Origin: CBDDCQ01 sp965226285
Lineage (GTDB): Bacteria > Bacteroidota > Bacteroidia > Flavobacteriales > Ichthyobacteriaceae
DNA length: 64,000 nt
Direction: 5' to 3'
NCBI GenBank assembly: GCA_965226285.1
Contig: CBDDCQ010000005.1
Location: 620,001-684,000 of the forward strand
In this document: piece by piece, positions 27,555 through 36,090 of the stretch
Layout: each line of letters opens with the position of its first letter
How positions within the stretch are numbered: position 1 is the first letter of the stretch
Position numbers and translations under genes: made by a program
Notes under the pieces: generated by a model
The model's database searches: none
Seen by the model: the letters and a program-made list of their open reading frames with translations, nothing else
What the model was told of the DNA's origin: nothing

Positions 27555-28061
27555 TTAAGTAGGTTCTATTACAAATAGTGGTTGATCAAATTCTACAGGA
27601 GAACTATCATCTACCAGTATTTTTACAATTTTACCCGATATCTCAGACTCTATTTCGTTAAATAGTTTCATGGCTTCTATAATACAAATAGTATGACCTT
27701 TATTAATTACATCGCCTACATTTACAAAGTTTGGTTTATCTGGTGAAGGCTTTAAGTAAAATGTTCCTATCATAGGAGATTTGATGGTTACTTGATTTGC
27801 GTTATTTTGGGGTTTATTTTCATTGGTAGGAGTTTCTGTAGGAGGAGCTGTTATAGGTGCGTTAGCGGGTGGTGTAGAGATAGACATTTGATTTGGCATC
27901 ATGTGTACAGGTTGTACAATAGTAGTTCCAGTACTTTCAGGTATTCTTCCTGTACCATCAGTTTTAATACTTATTTTAATACCTTTGAGCTCTACATTAA
28001 CTTCGCTTACACCAGTTTTAGCTACGAACTTTATTAAATTTTGAATATCTTTTAGTTCCAT
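27555..28061 (-). CDS. accB: Biotin carboxyl carrier protein of acetyl-CoA carboxylase
   Basis: About 168 aa from ATG 28061 (MELKDIQNLIKFVAKTGVSE). An upstream in-frame codon at 28118 would add a hydrophobic leader not found in the family, so I prefer 28061. It has an N-terminal helical segment, a Pro/Ala/Thr-rich linker, and a C-terminal biotinyl domain with the acceptor Lys in EAMKLFNEIE. Substrate of BirA and partner of AccC. In many Bacteroidota fabH lies between rpmF and accB; here it is absent. Confidence 0.94.
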   Translation of the reverse strand: MELKDIQNLIKFVAKTGVSEVNVELKGIKISIKTDGTGRIPESTGTTIVQPVHMMPNQMSISTPPANAPITAPPTETPTNENKPQNNANQVTIKSPMIGTFYLKPSPDKPNFVNVGDVINKGHTICIIEAMKLFNEIESEISGKIVKILVDDSSPVEFDQPLFVIEPT

Positions 28062-28133
28062 AAAAGTAGATATTTTATGTAAAAAAATTGAAAAGAGGTA
28101 AAAAAACCTTTTTTTCAATTTAGATTTTTAATA

Positions 28134-28319
28134 TTAATCATTTTTTTCCATTACTACATTTCCTCTGTAGTAAAGTTTGTCTTCATGCCAATAAGCCCTA
28201 TGAGTCATATGTACCTCTCCTGTAGTAGAGCAGGTAGTTATAGAAGGAACTACAGCTTTATAATGTGTTCTTCTTTTATCTCTTCTAGTTTTAGAAATTT
28301 TTCTCTTTGGATGTGCCAT
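28134..28319 (-). CDS. rpmF: 50S ribosomal protein L32 (bL32)
   Basis: Sixty-one residues, MAHPKRKISKTRRDKRRTHY, then CSTTGEVHMTHRAYW. It has a single Cys, so it is a form without the four-Cys zinc ribbon, as is usual in Bacteroidota. It sits between the DUF177 gene and accB, 21 bases after the former, in the conserved yceD-rpmF-fatty acid operon. Confidence 0.96.
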   Translation of the reverse strand: MAHPKRKISKTRRDKRRTHYKAVVPSITTCSTTGEVHMTHRAYWHEDKLYYRGNVVMEKND

Positions 28320-28340
28320 CTCTACTTAATTAAAATTTAT

Positions 28341-28862
28341 TTATATTAATTCTTTCAACTTATTCCATATAGGATTTATCTCATTTTCTTTTTCTTCTTT
28401 TGAGTATTCCAATTTATCTAAAATATCAGATTTCATTGTGCCATTTATTACATCAGGGTGTATTTTTTTCATGGGAATAGAAAGTATTATTGTTTCAAAT
28501 ATTTGTTTTTTTATATTAAATTTATATTCTCCATGTGGAATAATAATTATATTCCCATCATCGTCTTTGTATTCCTTACCGAATTTTACTATAAATTTTT
28601 CTTGTTTATCTATAGTTATTTGAAATGGTTCTCTAGAAACATCGCAAAAAACCTCTATTGTACCTAGTATTTTCAATCTAAAATCTAATATACTAGAACC
28701 TTTTTTTAGTAATATATTCGCTTGAATGTTTACCTCTTTCAATTCCTCTATATCATCATAACCTGAAAAGAACTCAACGTCTATAGGATATACATACTTG
28801 TGTTCTCCCAATTTTAGTCCTGCAAAGGTTATATCGTATAACTTATCATTTATATCTATCAT
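28341..28862 (-). CDS. DUF177 (YceD-type) protein
   Basis: A 173-aa DUF177 family protein, the usual upstream partner of rpmF. The plant and bacterial members are linked to 23S rRNA accumulation. It shows the FCDVSREPFQITI segment, a degenerate form of the family's C-x2-C region, and an acidic C-terminal tail. First gene of the DUF177-rpmF-accB-accC operon. Confidence 0.88.
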   Translation of the reverse strand: MIDINDKLYDITFAGLKLGEHKYVYPIDVEFFSGYDDIEELKEVNIQANILLKKGSSILDFRLKILGTIEVFCDVSREPFQITIDKQEKFIVKFGKEYKDDDGNIIIIPHGEYKFNIKKQIFETIILSIPMKKIHPDVINGTMKSDILDKLEYSKEEKENEINPIWNKLKELI

Positions 28863-29040
28863 GAATTTAAATTAATAAACCCTATCTTATAAAAGAGCAA
28901 CTAAACAATTTGCAAATTTAAACACTTTTTTTATATTTGATATTAAAAAAAATAATTGAGGTGTTAATTTAATTTCAAAACTAATAAATAAACAAAATTT
29001 AGAAAAATTAGTGCTAAAAAATTAACGCTACTCAAAAAGG

Positions 29041-29547
29041 CTAATGCTGCTCCAACATGGACTTATATTTAGACACTGTTTGAGTATCTTTACATTCATC
29101 ATAAAGTTCTAATATAGTTTTATGTAATACAGGATGAATACCCTGTGGATAAATATCACTGAGAGGCACTAATACAAAATTTCGCTCTTGCAACTTAGGA
29201 TGCGGTACTGTTAACGTATCCGTATTGATAATTTCATCCTCATAAAATAAAATATCTATATCTATAGTTCTAGATTTATACTGTGGACTTGTTCTGTCTT
29301 TTCTGCCCATAAACTTTTCAATAGATAGACACTGTTGTAAGACCTCTGTTGCTGATAATAGCGTTTCTACTTTTATAGCCATATTCAAAAAATCACTCTC
29401 AGCTTTAAATCCCCAAGGTACTGTAGTATATACATGTGACTTGCTTTTTATATCTCCGATATATCTGCTTATCTGTACTAATGAATTTTCCAAATAATAC
29501 AATCTATCACCTATATTACTACCGAGTATTAAAAAAATTGTTTTCAA
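29041..29547 (-). CDS. folK: 2-amino-4-hydroxy-6-hydroxymethyldihydropteridine pyrophosphokinase
   Basis: HPPK transfers pyrophosphate from ATP to the pterin in folate synthesis. The 168-aa protein has LILGSNIGDRLYYLE at the N-terminus, the FLNMAIKVET core, FMGRKDRTSPQYKSRTIDID with the two catalytic Asp residues, and VPHPKLQERNFVLVPL. Monocistronic here; other folate genes are not adjacent. Confidence 0.95.
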   Translation of the reverse strand: MKTIFLILGSNIGDRLYYLENSLVQISRYIGDIKSKSHVYTTVPWGFKAESDFLNMAIKVETLLSATEVLQQCLSIEKFMGRKDRTSPQYKSRTIDIDILFYEDEIINTDTLTVPHPKLQERNFVLVPLSDIYPQGIHPVLHKTILELYDECKDTQTVSKYKSMLEQH

Positions 29548-29730
29548 TTTATTTTTGATAATTTATACTAGTAATATATTCCCTTATGCAATAATAACTA
29601 ATTTAAATCCTTATTTAAACCATAAAAAATAAATTTAATACCCTTATGTACAATTCATAAAGTTTCATTTAATTGGAATAAACAATTAAAAGTACTCTTT
29701 TTTTAAAAACAAAACTTAGCATTTATTTTA

Positions 29731-29738
29731 TATCTTTG
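29731..29738 (+). promoter_or_regulatory. -7 box TATCTTTG upstream of the LysM-protein/pyrD operon
   Basis: TATCTTTG matches TAnnTTTG and lies 27 bases before the LysM gene start. The upstream 30 bases are A/T-rich without a clear TTG. Confidence 0.5.
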
Positions 29739-29764
29739 TGGCTATAATATTCACTATATGAAAT

Positions 29765-31807
29765 ATGACCAAAAGAACGCTCTTACTTTTCTTATACATA
29801 TTCTTTCAATCGATATTGTTTGGGCAAAACAAAAAGTTCAAAATATACATCTCTAAAAAAAACGAAACACTCAAAATTATAGCCAAAAGACACTTTATGA
29901 GTTTAGAAGATTTACAAGAACATAATAAAGATTTAACAATCCCATTGGAAGAGGGACAAGAGATAAAAGTTCCACTAGATAAATTACCTCAAAAGAAAAA
30001 AAAAGTTAGACGATATATCTATCACTTCGTAAAACCCAAAGAAACACTTTATTCACTATCTAAAAGATATAATCTATCTATATTTAACCTGTTAAAAGAA
30101 AACTCTTTCTTAGATAAAGGACTCAAAATCGGGGACACTCTTACGATCCCTTTAGCCATAGATACAACTCAATACAAACTACATTTTGTAGAAAAAAAAC
30201 AAACTGTTTTTAGTCTATTAAAAAAGTACAACATTACTAAGAAACAACTTTATGATGCTAACCCTTTTCTTTTACAAGGATTAAAATATGATCAATATTT
30301 ACTCATTCCCAAAAATAAACCTTTAATTCAAGAAGAACATTCATCAATAAATCATCGTTTAAAAAAAGAAAATATTATAAAGGAGTATCCTATTTTAGGT
30401 TCTAATTACAAAATTTTCAAGAATAAAAAAATTATATCCTTTCAATACAAACTACATTTTGTAGAAAAAAAACAAACTGTTTTTAGTATATTAAAAAAGT
30501 ACAATATTACTAAGGAACAACTTTATGAGGCTAACCCTTTTCTTTCACAAGGATTAAAATATGATCAATATTTACTCATTCCCAAAAATAAACCTTTAGT
30601 TCAAGAAGAACATTCATCAATAAATCATCTTTTAGAAAAAGAAAATGTTATAAAGGAGGATTCTATCTTAAATGCTAACTACAAAATTAGCAAAAATAAA
30701 AAAATTATATCCTTTAATGTAGATAGTGTTACTGTAAATCCATTAAATGTAGCACTCATGCTCCCGTTCTATTTACAACAAAATGACACCATAAAACCAG
30801 ACATGATTACAGGCAAAAAAAGCATTTTCCAAAAATCAAAAGTAGCATTAGAATTTTATACAGGTGTACTTTGTGCTTTAGATTCACTAAAAGATTTAGG
30901 GTTTTCTATAAATGTTAATGTATATGATACTGGCAATGACGTAGAAAAACTAGACAACATCTTAAAAAATAATGACTTTACTAACATCGATATTATTTTA
31001 GGTCCATTGTATACTAAAAACATACAACATATTGCTAATTACTTGAAAAATAACAATATTAAAACTCTTATTGTATCTCCGCTATCTATAAAAAAAGACT
31101 TAGAAACATACCCCTATGTAATACAAGTTAATCCAAATAATCAAATTCTATCTGATGTAGCGATTGATTATTTTAAAAAGAATTACAATAAAGAAAATGT
31201 AGTTTTAGTATATACTCCAAAAATGTTAAGAGAAATGAAAATAATAGAAAAGCATATTAGTACCTTTGTAGATAGTCTAAAGTTAAAAAATCTTTTCTGT
31301 TTAGAGAGAGCATTGCATAAGGATAGCATATTAGATTATATCAAACCTTTTGAAAAACATACCTTTATATTGTCGACTGATGACAATGTAATTACCAGTG
31401 ATTTGATCAGTAATTTATATAGTTTTCAAGATACTGCCATATCAAAAGTAATACTACTAAAAAAGAGTAACATTATTGATAAATTAGAAAGTGATTATCT
31501 ATCTTATGTCAATTTACATTACCCCTCTCCATACCATATTGATTATCTAAATGAAAGTACAAAAAAAATGATAAAAAGATACCGAAAAAAGAATAAAAAA
31601 AACCCCGATAAATATGCACTTATAGGTTTTGATATTACATTAGATATATTAATCCGATATGCTATAAATGATTTTAAAAATATTACTAAAGGAATATATT
31701 CTAACTTTAACTACTTAGAATCAGGCAGTGGTGGATATGTCAATAACGCTTTATACATGATAGAATATAAAGATTTAAGAAAGAACAGTATTCCAATATT
31801 AGAATAA
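29765..31807 (+). CDS. LysM repeat protein with a periplasmic-binding-like C-terminal domain
   Basis: A 680-aa exported protein (signal TLLLFLYIFFQSILFGQ). Four LysM-type modules follow (starting about residues 22, 80, 137 and 228), each with the pattern KETLxxLxKxYNxxxxxLxxxN. A domain from about residue 325 (NPLNVALMLPFYLQQ ... DIILGPLYTKN ... IKTLIVSPLS) resembles type I periplasmic-binding proteins. Such Bacteroidota proteins are thought to bind peptidoglycan. Modules three and four come from an exact-frame 273-bp duplication. Its last base is shared with the pyrD start (TAATG). Confidence 0.85.
   Translation: MTKRTLLLFLYIFFQSILFGQNKKFKIYISKKNETLKIIAKRHFMSLEDLQEHNKDLTIPLEEGQEIKVPLDKLPQKKKKVRRYIYHFVKPKETLYSLSKRYNLSIFNLLKENSFLDKGLKIGDTLTIPLAIDTTQYKLHFVEKKQTVFSLLKKYNITKKQLYDANPFLLQGLKYDQYLLIPKNKPLIQEEHSSINHRLKKENIIKEYPILGSNYKIFKNKKIISFQYKLHFVEKKQTVFSILKKYNITKEQLYEANPFLSQGLKYDQYLLIPKNKPLVQEEHSSINHLLEKENVIKEDSILNANYKISKNKKIISFNVDSVTVNPLNVALMLPFYLQQNDTIKPDMITGKKSIFQKSKVALEFYTGVLCALDSLKDLGFSINVNVYDTGNDVEKLDNILKNNDFTNIDIILGPLYTKNIQHIANYLKNNNIKTLIVSPLSIKKDLETYPYVIQVNPNNQILSDVAIDYFKKNYNKENVVLVYTPKMLREMKIIEKHISTFVDSLKLKNLFCLERALHKDSILDYIKPFEKHTFILSTDDNVITSDLISNLYSFQDTAISKVILLKKSNIIDKLESDYLSYVNLHYPSPYHIDYLNESTKKMIKRYRKKNKKNPDKYALIGFDITLDILIRYAINDFKNITKGIYSNFNYLESGSGGYVNNALYMIEYKDLRKNSIPILE
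30170..30715 (+). repeat. Tandem 273-bp (91-codon) in-frame duplication inside the LysM gene
   Basis: Two adjacent copies (about 30170-30442 and 30443-30715), each starting with codons QYKLHFVEKKQTVFS and ending NKKIISF. They differ at about a dozen residues, so the duplication is recent but not brand new. It adds one LysM module plus its linker. Confidence 0.9.
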
Positions 31808-32835
31808 TGTATAAATTATTGATAAGACCTATTCTATTTCTATTTGCTCCTGAAAAAGCACATTACTTCGTATTTAAAAGTATCTATTATTCATTTAAAA
31901 TTCCCTTTATAAAAGCCATTGTAAATAGTATCTTTTGCACCAAAAACAGGTACTTTTCCAAAGAATTACTAGGTTTAAAATTTCCGAATAGAGTCGGACT
32001 TGCAGCGGGATTTGACAAAGATGCACTTTTATTTGATCAGCTTGGTACTCTAGGGTTTGGCTTTGTAGAAATAGGTACACTCACTCCAAAAGCACAAGAA
32101 GGTAATCCCAAACCTCGTATGTTCAGACTTGTGAAAGATAAAGGACTTATCAATAGAATGGGATTTAATAACCAAGGGGTAAAAAATGCTGTAAAACGCC
32201 TTCAACGAAAAAAAACAAATATCATTATAGGAGGCAACATAGGTAAAAATAAAGTTACTCCAAATGAAAAAGCATTAGAAGACTATATCCATTGCTTTAG
32301 AGCTCTACAAGAGGTAGTAGATTATTTTGTAGTAAATGTGAGTTCTCCAAATACTCCTAATCTAAGGGATTTACAAGAAAAAGGACCTTTAAAAAAAATA
32401 CTCTCGGTATTGCAAAATATCAATACTAAAAAACACCCTATCCTACTGAAAATAGCACCTGATTTAACCAATGAACAATTAGATGACATTATAAAAATTG
32501 TACAAGAAACGCATATACAAGGAGTCATAGCCACTAATACTACTATAGACCGATCGAACTTAAAAACTCCTGTAAAAAAGGTACAATCTATAGGCAGAGG
32601 AGGACTAAGCGGTAAGCCTGTAAAAGATAAATCTACCCAAGTGATAAAATATCTCTATCAGAAATCTAAGGGTAGTTTTACCATTATAGGAGTAGGAGGT
32701 ATACACAGTCCACAAGACGCTATAGAAAAGATAAAAGCTGGAGCTAGTTTAGTTCAGATTTACACAGGTTTTATTTATGAGGGACCATCACTGATCAAAA
32801 AGATAAATAAAGCATTCATAAAAGAAAACTTATAA
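31807..32835 (+). CDS. pyrD: Dihydroorotate dehydrogenase (quinone), class 2
   Basis: Membrane-associated FMN enzyme that oxidizes dihydroorotate to orotate with a quinone. At 342 aa it has the class 2 N-terminal helical extension (FLFAPEKAHYFVF), NRVGLAAGFDKDA, GFVEIGTLTPKAQEGNPKPR, the catalytic region NVSSPNTPNLRDLQ with Ser as base, ATNTTIDR, and GVGGIHSPQDA. It overlaps the upstream LysM gene by one base. Confidence 0.97.
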   Translation: MYKLLIRPILFLFAPEKAHYFVFKSIYYSFKIPFIKAIVNSIFCTKNRYFSKELLGLKFPNRVGLAAGFDKDALLFDQLGTLGFGFVEIGTLTPKAQEGNPKPRMFRLVKDKGLINRMGFNNQGVKNAVKRLQRKKTNIIIGGNIGKNKVTPNEKALEDYIHCFRALQEVVDYFVVNVSSPNTPNLRDLQEKGPLKKILSVLQNINTKKHPILLKIAPDLTNEQLDDIIKIVQETHIQGVIATNTTIDRSNLKTPVKKVQSIGRGGLSGKPVKDKSTQVIKYLYQKSKGSFTIIGVGGIHSPQDAIEKIKAGASLVQIYTGFIYEGPSLIKKINKAFIKENL

Positions 32836-33304
32836 AGTATGCAAGTAAGAAATTTATCACCAAAAGAATTGTGCAACAATTTTGAGGAATTTAAATGCCA
32901 TAGTTACAATAAATTTATACCCTTTTTTTGCGTTTTTTTGGCTCATTTTTGACAAAAAAAAGGCTTTTTTTACCTACAAAGGAATGGCAACTAATTTTTA
33001 GACAGTATATGTTCAGGGGTGTTTTTTGGGTAGTTTTAAGGGGTACTTATAAGCTATTTATATGGTGTTTTATTTCCCGTAGGGTCTTATTTTACAGGTG
33101 GTTAACATTTTGGCTGGCTTTTAGGCTGTTTGGCACTATTACTTAACATTTTTCATAAAAAATTAACACAAAATTAAACCAAAATGTACATTCTGTTTTA
33201 CATAGCTTCAGGGCATAAAAAAAACCGTAGCCCTTACTGTACGGCAGTTTTCAGCGTTTTTTACGCTTTACCCTAAAATGTACATTCTGTTTGGCTAATT
33301 ATAC
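32836..33304. other. Intergenic stretch with no supported gene
   Basis: No credible protein is seen. An open frame at 32928-33146 (FGSFLTKKRLFLPTKE...) is Phe/Trp-rich and unlike its neighbours, so I do not call it. The stretch holds two copies of AAAATGTACATTCTGTTT (33181 and 33275), each containing the palindrome AATGTACATT, and between them a hairpin AAAACTGCCGTA...TACGGTTTT (minus strand) with a T tract that looks like a terminator. Confidence 0.5.
33181..33292. repeat. Pair of palindrome-containing direct repeats (AAAATGTACATTCTGTTT)
   Basis: Identical 18-mers at 33181-33198 and 33275-33292, 94 bp apart, each with the perfect palindrome AATGTACATT. They mark the left edge of the defence island and may be operator or recombination sites. 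Confidence 0.5.
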
Positions 33305-33336
33305 TTTGTTCTATTTTTTGGGAGATTTGGGTTTGG
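33305..33336 (-). pseudogene. hsdS fragment (QTQISQKIEQ)
   Basis: The minus strand encodes QTQISQKIEQ, matching QTQIAQKIEK of the hsdS C-terminal region at 45.0-45.3 kb, and the surrounding nucleotides are also alike (TTCTATTTTTTGGG on the plus strand). It is the outermost piece of hsdS on the left side of the island. Confidence 0.55.
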
Positions 33337-33395
33337 ATTTTCTTTGATGATAAAAAAAGCCCACTGTAATAAGTCGACTAATACTTATTTTGGAG

Positions 33396-33420
33396 TGCCT
33401 GTCTGCCGACAGGCAGGCAA
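33396..33420. repeat. Short dispersed palindrome (related to 23868-23890)
   Basis: TGCCTGTCTGCCGACAGGCA followed by GGCA, a GC-rich inverted repeat related to the one near 23.87 kb. Probably a REP-like dispersed element. Confidence 0.6.
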
Positions 33421-33456
33421 TGAATAGCTGGGCACTTTATGTTTTGCAAATTAGGC

Positions 33457-33530
33457 AAAAAAGCTCAAGGTTTGGCATTCTTAACTATAAAAAATCAAGA
33501 ATGCTTAACCAAGAGCACCTATAAGATATT
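33457..33530 (-). ncRNA. Candidate small RNA/attenuator hairpin, copy 1
   Basis: On the minus strand a -7 box TATATTTG (33537-33544) with TTTTTG 21 bases upstream is followed by an about 70-nt stretch that forms a long stem (GCTC-TTGG...AAGCATTCTT with AAGAATGCCAAACC...GAGC) and ends in six T's. Promoter, stem and T-tract together suggest a short terminated RNA. No gene follows downstream on this strand for over 600 bases, which favours a free-standing RNA at this copy. No Rfam family is recognised. Confidence 0.5.
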
Positions 33531-33584
33531 TACGGGCAAATATAGTTTTTTTTTGACAAAAAAAGCAAAAACATTTTATTTTTT

Positions 33585-33682
33585 CTCTACCAATTCCATC
33601 CCCTCCATTTCCCCTTTTTCAATAGCCACCTTCACCGTTTGTTTTGCCACTTCCAAAAGCCGCTGGTTTTCCTTTTTTAAGT
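33585..33682 (-). repeat. hsdS 3'-end fragment R1
   Basis: Minus strand encodes LLKKENQRLLEVAKQTVKVA then IEKGEMEGMELVEKK-stop, the C-terminal coiled segment of HsdS. The end of the DUF4276 gene reads through the same bases in another frame. The candidate RNA copy 1 follows immediately. Confidence 0.85.
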
Positions 33683-34326
33683 AAAACTGTTTCTATATTT
33701 TTAATCCACCCATTGAATCGAGGGCTTTTATTTCTTATGTTAGGAAGTCCTATTGATTCCGCTAAACAGTTTCCATAAACTACTTTATCATAGCCTTTTA
33801 TATTATTTTTTAATCTTTTAGATGGTGCTGTTTCTTGCTCATCATTGATTAATTCAGGATTTGGATGTTCTTCAATAATCTTTTGTATCTCTTTGCGGTT
33901 ATATTCTGTTTCTTTAAAATTATCACTGAAAACCTTTATATTATTAAAAAGCAAACCTTCAAACTCATGTAATTGAATGTATGGTATAAACCTACGATGA
34001 TTTATCTCATCTTGCATTGCTTTTTCTATAAAATCCATCCTTTCAGATTTATCTGCAGTTTCTTTACGCTCTGACCATTTAGGAAATAAATGTTTATCTT
34101 TTATACCGTAATAATCTATCAGCATCGTTACATAAGCATTTTTATCTTGCTTTAAATGCATATTAATCTGTTTTTTTAAATGTTGCCACGCTACCATACC
34201 ACCTCCCGATTTTTTGATTAATGGAGGCTTAATTTCTATATTTTTATGGTTAAAATAAGATTGTAATATCTTCTTACTAAATTCTTGTTCTGTTTGTCCT
34301 TCGCAAATAATGTATAATCTTTTCAT
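33619..34326 (-). CDS. DUF4276 protein (TOPRIM-like), partner of an AAA ATPase
   Basis: About 235 aa from ATG 34326 (MKRLYIICEGQTEQEF); ATG 34338 would overlap the ATPase by 8 bases. The conserved parts are EGQTEQEF at the start, MLIDYYGI, and LHEFEGLLF. DUF4276 proteins usually accompany an ATPase in two-gene systems and look like distant TOPRIM nucleases; a defence role is inferred. The final codons (LLKKGKPAAFGSGKTNGEGGY) are an out-of-frame reading of the hsdS fragment R1, so the natural C-terminus is probably lost or replaced. Confidence 0.8.
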   Translation of the reverse strand: MKRLYIICEGQTEQEFSKKILQSYFNHKNIEIKPPLIKKSGGGMVAWQHLKKQINMHLKQDKNAYVTMLIDYYGIKDKHLFPKWSERKETADKSERMDFIEKAMQDEINHRRFIPYIQLHEFEGLLFNNIKVFSDNFKETEYNRKEIQKIIEEHPNPELINDEQETAPSKRLKNNIKGYDKVVYGNCLAESIGLPNIRNKSPRFNGWIKNIETVLLKKGKPAAFGSGKTNGEGGY

Positions 34327-34330
34327 TGGA

Positions 34331-35410
34331 CTACTCATTAGGCTGTCCTTTTTCAAGGATATTTCTCATCCACAAATCACCAATACTGTATTCTTCGAGC
34401 CATTGTTCTAAGTTTTGCTTGTCCAATCTATGAAATTCACTTGCTCCATTGATTTGATCTACGGTGACTACATCTTCGGGCTTAAAATGATTGATTAAAT
34501 CAGCAGACTGTGTAGCGACAATCACTTGTGTTTTTTTCTGTACAACGCTTTTAATCAGACCCGATAATTTGGTAATCGCTGTTGGATGTAATCCTAATTC
34601 TGGCTCATCAATGATAATTGTTTCGGGCAATTCAGGTTGTAGAAAAAGCACACACAAAGCAATAAAACGCAATGTACCATCGGACAAATCATTGACTCCA
34701 TAGATGGTATTACTGTACTTATCTGTCCATTGTAATTTTAAATAGCCGCTTTCGTTGGGTTGAAAATAAAAATCTGAAAAATAAGGAGCTATACTTTGAA
34801 TGGTATAAATAATTCGCTTGTAAATCATTGGATTTTCATTATATATTCTAAATAAATAAGTAGGGATATTTCCTCCATTTTCATACAGAAAATAGGTATC
34901 ATTTTGTATATGACTGTGATTATTAAATCGTGATTTTGGTCCTGTATCGTGAAAATGAAACTTTTTAAAGCTTTTTAAAAAACCTCTAATATATGTTGAT
35001 CTATTATAATTATGATGATCCTTGTTATGAAATTTTATGCTAGCTTCTTTTTTATTAGGTATTTCATGCCATTCATTTTGACGATACCATAAGCCCTCTT
35101 CTGTAAAAATAGGCTCATCTTCTCCAGCTGTAAGTGTAAAAGAATATCCATTTCTTCCATTATTAAAAGATACATGCGATTTGATAGATTCAGTGGTTTT
35201 TACCCCTTGAAAAAAAAACTTTTCTTGCCCACCTCTCAACGCGATATATTCTTGCAATTTTTGTTCGTATAAGTAATTTAAAAATTCAAAAAAAGAAAGG
35301 AAAATACTTTTCCCTGAACCATTTGCACCAATGAGTAAGTTAATAGGTTTTAATGCTAATTCTATATCTTTTATAGACTTATACCCTTGTATTTTTATTT
35401 TGTCAATCAT
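34331..35410 (-). CDS. AAA ATPase (RecF/AAA_21-like) of a two-gene defence module
   Basis: A 359-aa ABC-type ATPase related to OLD/RecF proteins: YKSIKDIELALKPINLLIGANGSGKS (Walker A GANGSGKS near residue 31), signature region VNDLSDGTLRFIALC, Walker B TIIIDEPELGLHP and the switch segment QVIVATQSADLINHF. The partner DUF4276 gene begins at its stop. Comparable ATPase + TOPRIM-like pairs include PARIS and abortive-infection systems; which one this matches best is not decided. A -7 box TATATTTG at 35427-35434 lies 16 bases upstream, directly after the hsdS fragment R2. Confidence 0.87.
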   Translation of the reverse strand: MIDKIKIQGYKSIKDIELALKPINLLIGANGSGKSIFLSFFEFLNYLYEQKLQEYIALRGGQEKFFFQGVKTTESIKSHVSFNNGRNGYSFTLTAGEDEPIFTEEGLWYRQNEWHEIPNKKEASIKFHNKDHHNYNRSTYIRGFLKSFKKFHFHDTGPKSRFNNHSHIQNDTYFLYENGGNIPTYLFRIYNENPMIYKRIIYTIQSIAPYFSDFYFQPNESGYLKLQWTDKYSNTIYGVNDLSDGTLRFIALCVLFLQPELPETIIIDEPELGLHPTAITKLSGLIKSVVQKKTQVIVATQSADLINHFKPEDVVTVDQINGASEFHRLDKQNLEQWLEEYSIGDLWMRNILEKGQPNE

Positions 35411-35426
35411 CTATACTGCTTGCTTA

Positions 35427-35434
35427 CAAATATA
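35427..35434 (-). promoter_or_regulatory. -7 box TATATTTG of the AAA/DUF4276 module
   Basis: TATATTTG on the minus strand just after the stop of fragment R2 and 17 bases before the ATPase ATG. A TTG 22 bases upstream lies inside R2, so the hsdS tail may contribute the -33 element. Confidence 0.5.
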
Positions 35435-35449
35435 AATAAAATTAATCTC

Positions 35450-35540
35450 CACTCATCAACTCCAAAGCCTCCATTTCCCCTTTTTCTATAGCCACCTTCA
35501 CCGCCTGTTTTGCCACTTATAAAAGCCGCTGGCTTTTATT
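35450..35540 (-). repeat. hsdS 3'-end fragment R2
   Basis: Encodes AKQAVKVAIEKGEMEALELM then SGD-stop on the minus strand, preceded by the AAAGCCAGCGGCTTTT palindrome. It starts exactly where the RloB coding sequence ends (DLLQK-stop). Confidence 0.85.
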
Positions 35541-36087
35541 TTTGGAGCAGATCGATTATTAAATAAACTGTTGTAGATGGGTTCTTGTAATATTTTAATT
35601 TTTTAGCTTTTTGAATGACTTTTTGCAAATTTCCTGCATTTTTTATTCTGTTTTTTATATCCTGTGGAACTTCTCCTTTCTGATAGTTTCGTAGATATCC
35701 TTTCAATAAATTTTCACAATACTTGCTATTTATGTTTGCTGTTTGATATTGAAAATGCAATAAATACCATAATTCAAAACAAGGATTAGAAACTAATAAA
35801 ACTTTATTACGTATTTTAATATTGTTTAATTTTTCTAATGTACCTGTTATATCTAAATCATACATCAAAAATATTTTGTCTTTTTTCTTGTCAAAAGGTT
35901 GATTGTTTTTTAAGTAAGTATTTATTTTATGTTGATTCACTTCATTTTTTTGTTCAACTTTAATGGTTATTGGTTTTCTGTATTCTTTTTTCAAATACTT
36001 AATATAGGCTTTTTCTGATTCTCCTTCACAAAAGACATAATAAACAGGATTAGTCTTTTTATCTTTTCTTTTCCTTACCTTTTTCAT
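35536..36087 (-). CDS. rloB: RloB-family protein
   Basis: A 183-aa RloB (PF13707) protein: YYVFCEGESEKAYIKYLKK at the N-terminus, LMYDLDITGT, and SNPCFELWYLLHF. This family has a TOPRIM-like core (EGxSE, DxD). It is found with RloA inside type I restriction loci of Campylobacter, where rlo stands for restriction-linked ORF. It ends at the hsdS fragment R2 and starts 3 bases after rloA ends. Confidence 0.88.
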   Translation of the reverse strand: MKKVRKRKDKKTNPVYYVFCEGESEKAYIKYLKKEYRKPITIKVEQKNEVNQHKINTYLKNNQPFDKKKDKIFLMYDLDITGTLEKLNNIKIRNKVLLVSNPCFELWYLLHFQYQTANINSKYCENLLKGYLRNYQKGEVPQDIKNRIKNAGNLQKVIQKAKKLKYYKNPSTTVYLIIDLLQK

Positions 36088-36090
36088 TTT

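Noticed and set aside
28062..28118. Upstream start of accB
   Set aside because: It would add a hydrophobic leader to a cytosolic carrier protein; ATG 28061 matches the family.
32928..33146. A Phe/Trp-rich 72-codon frame after pyrD
   Set aside because: No start context, odd composition, and no family; likely chance in AT-rich DNA.
33439..33684. A plus-strand 81-codon frame
   Set aside because: It lies opposite the hairpin element and hsdS fragment R1; composition is that of antisense reading.
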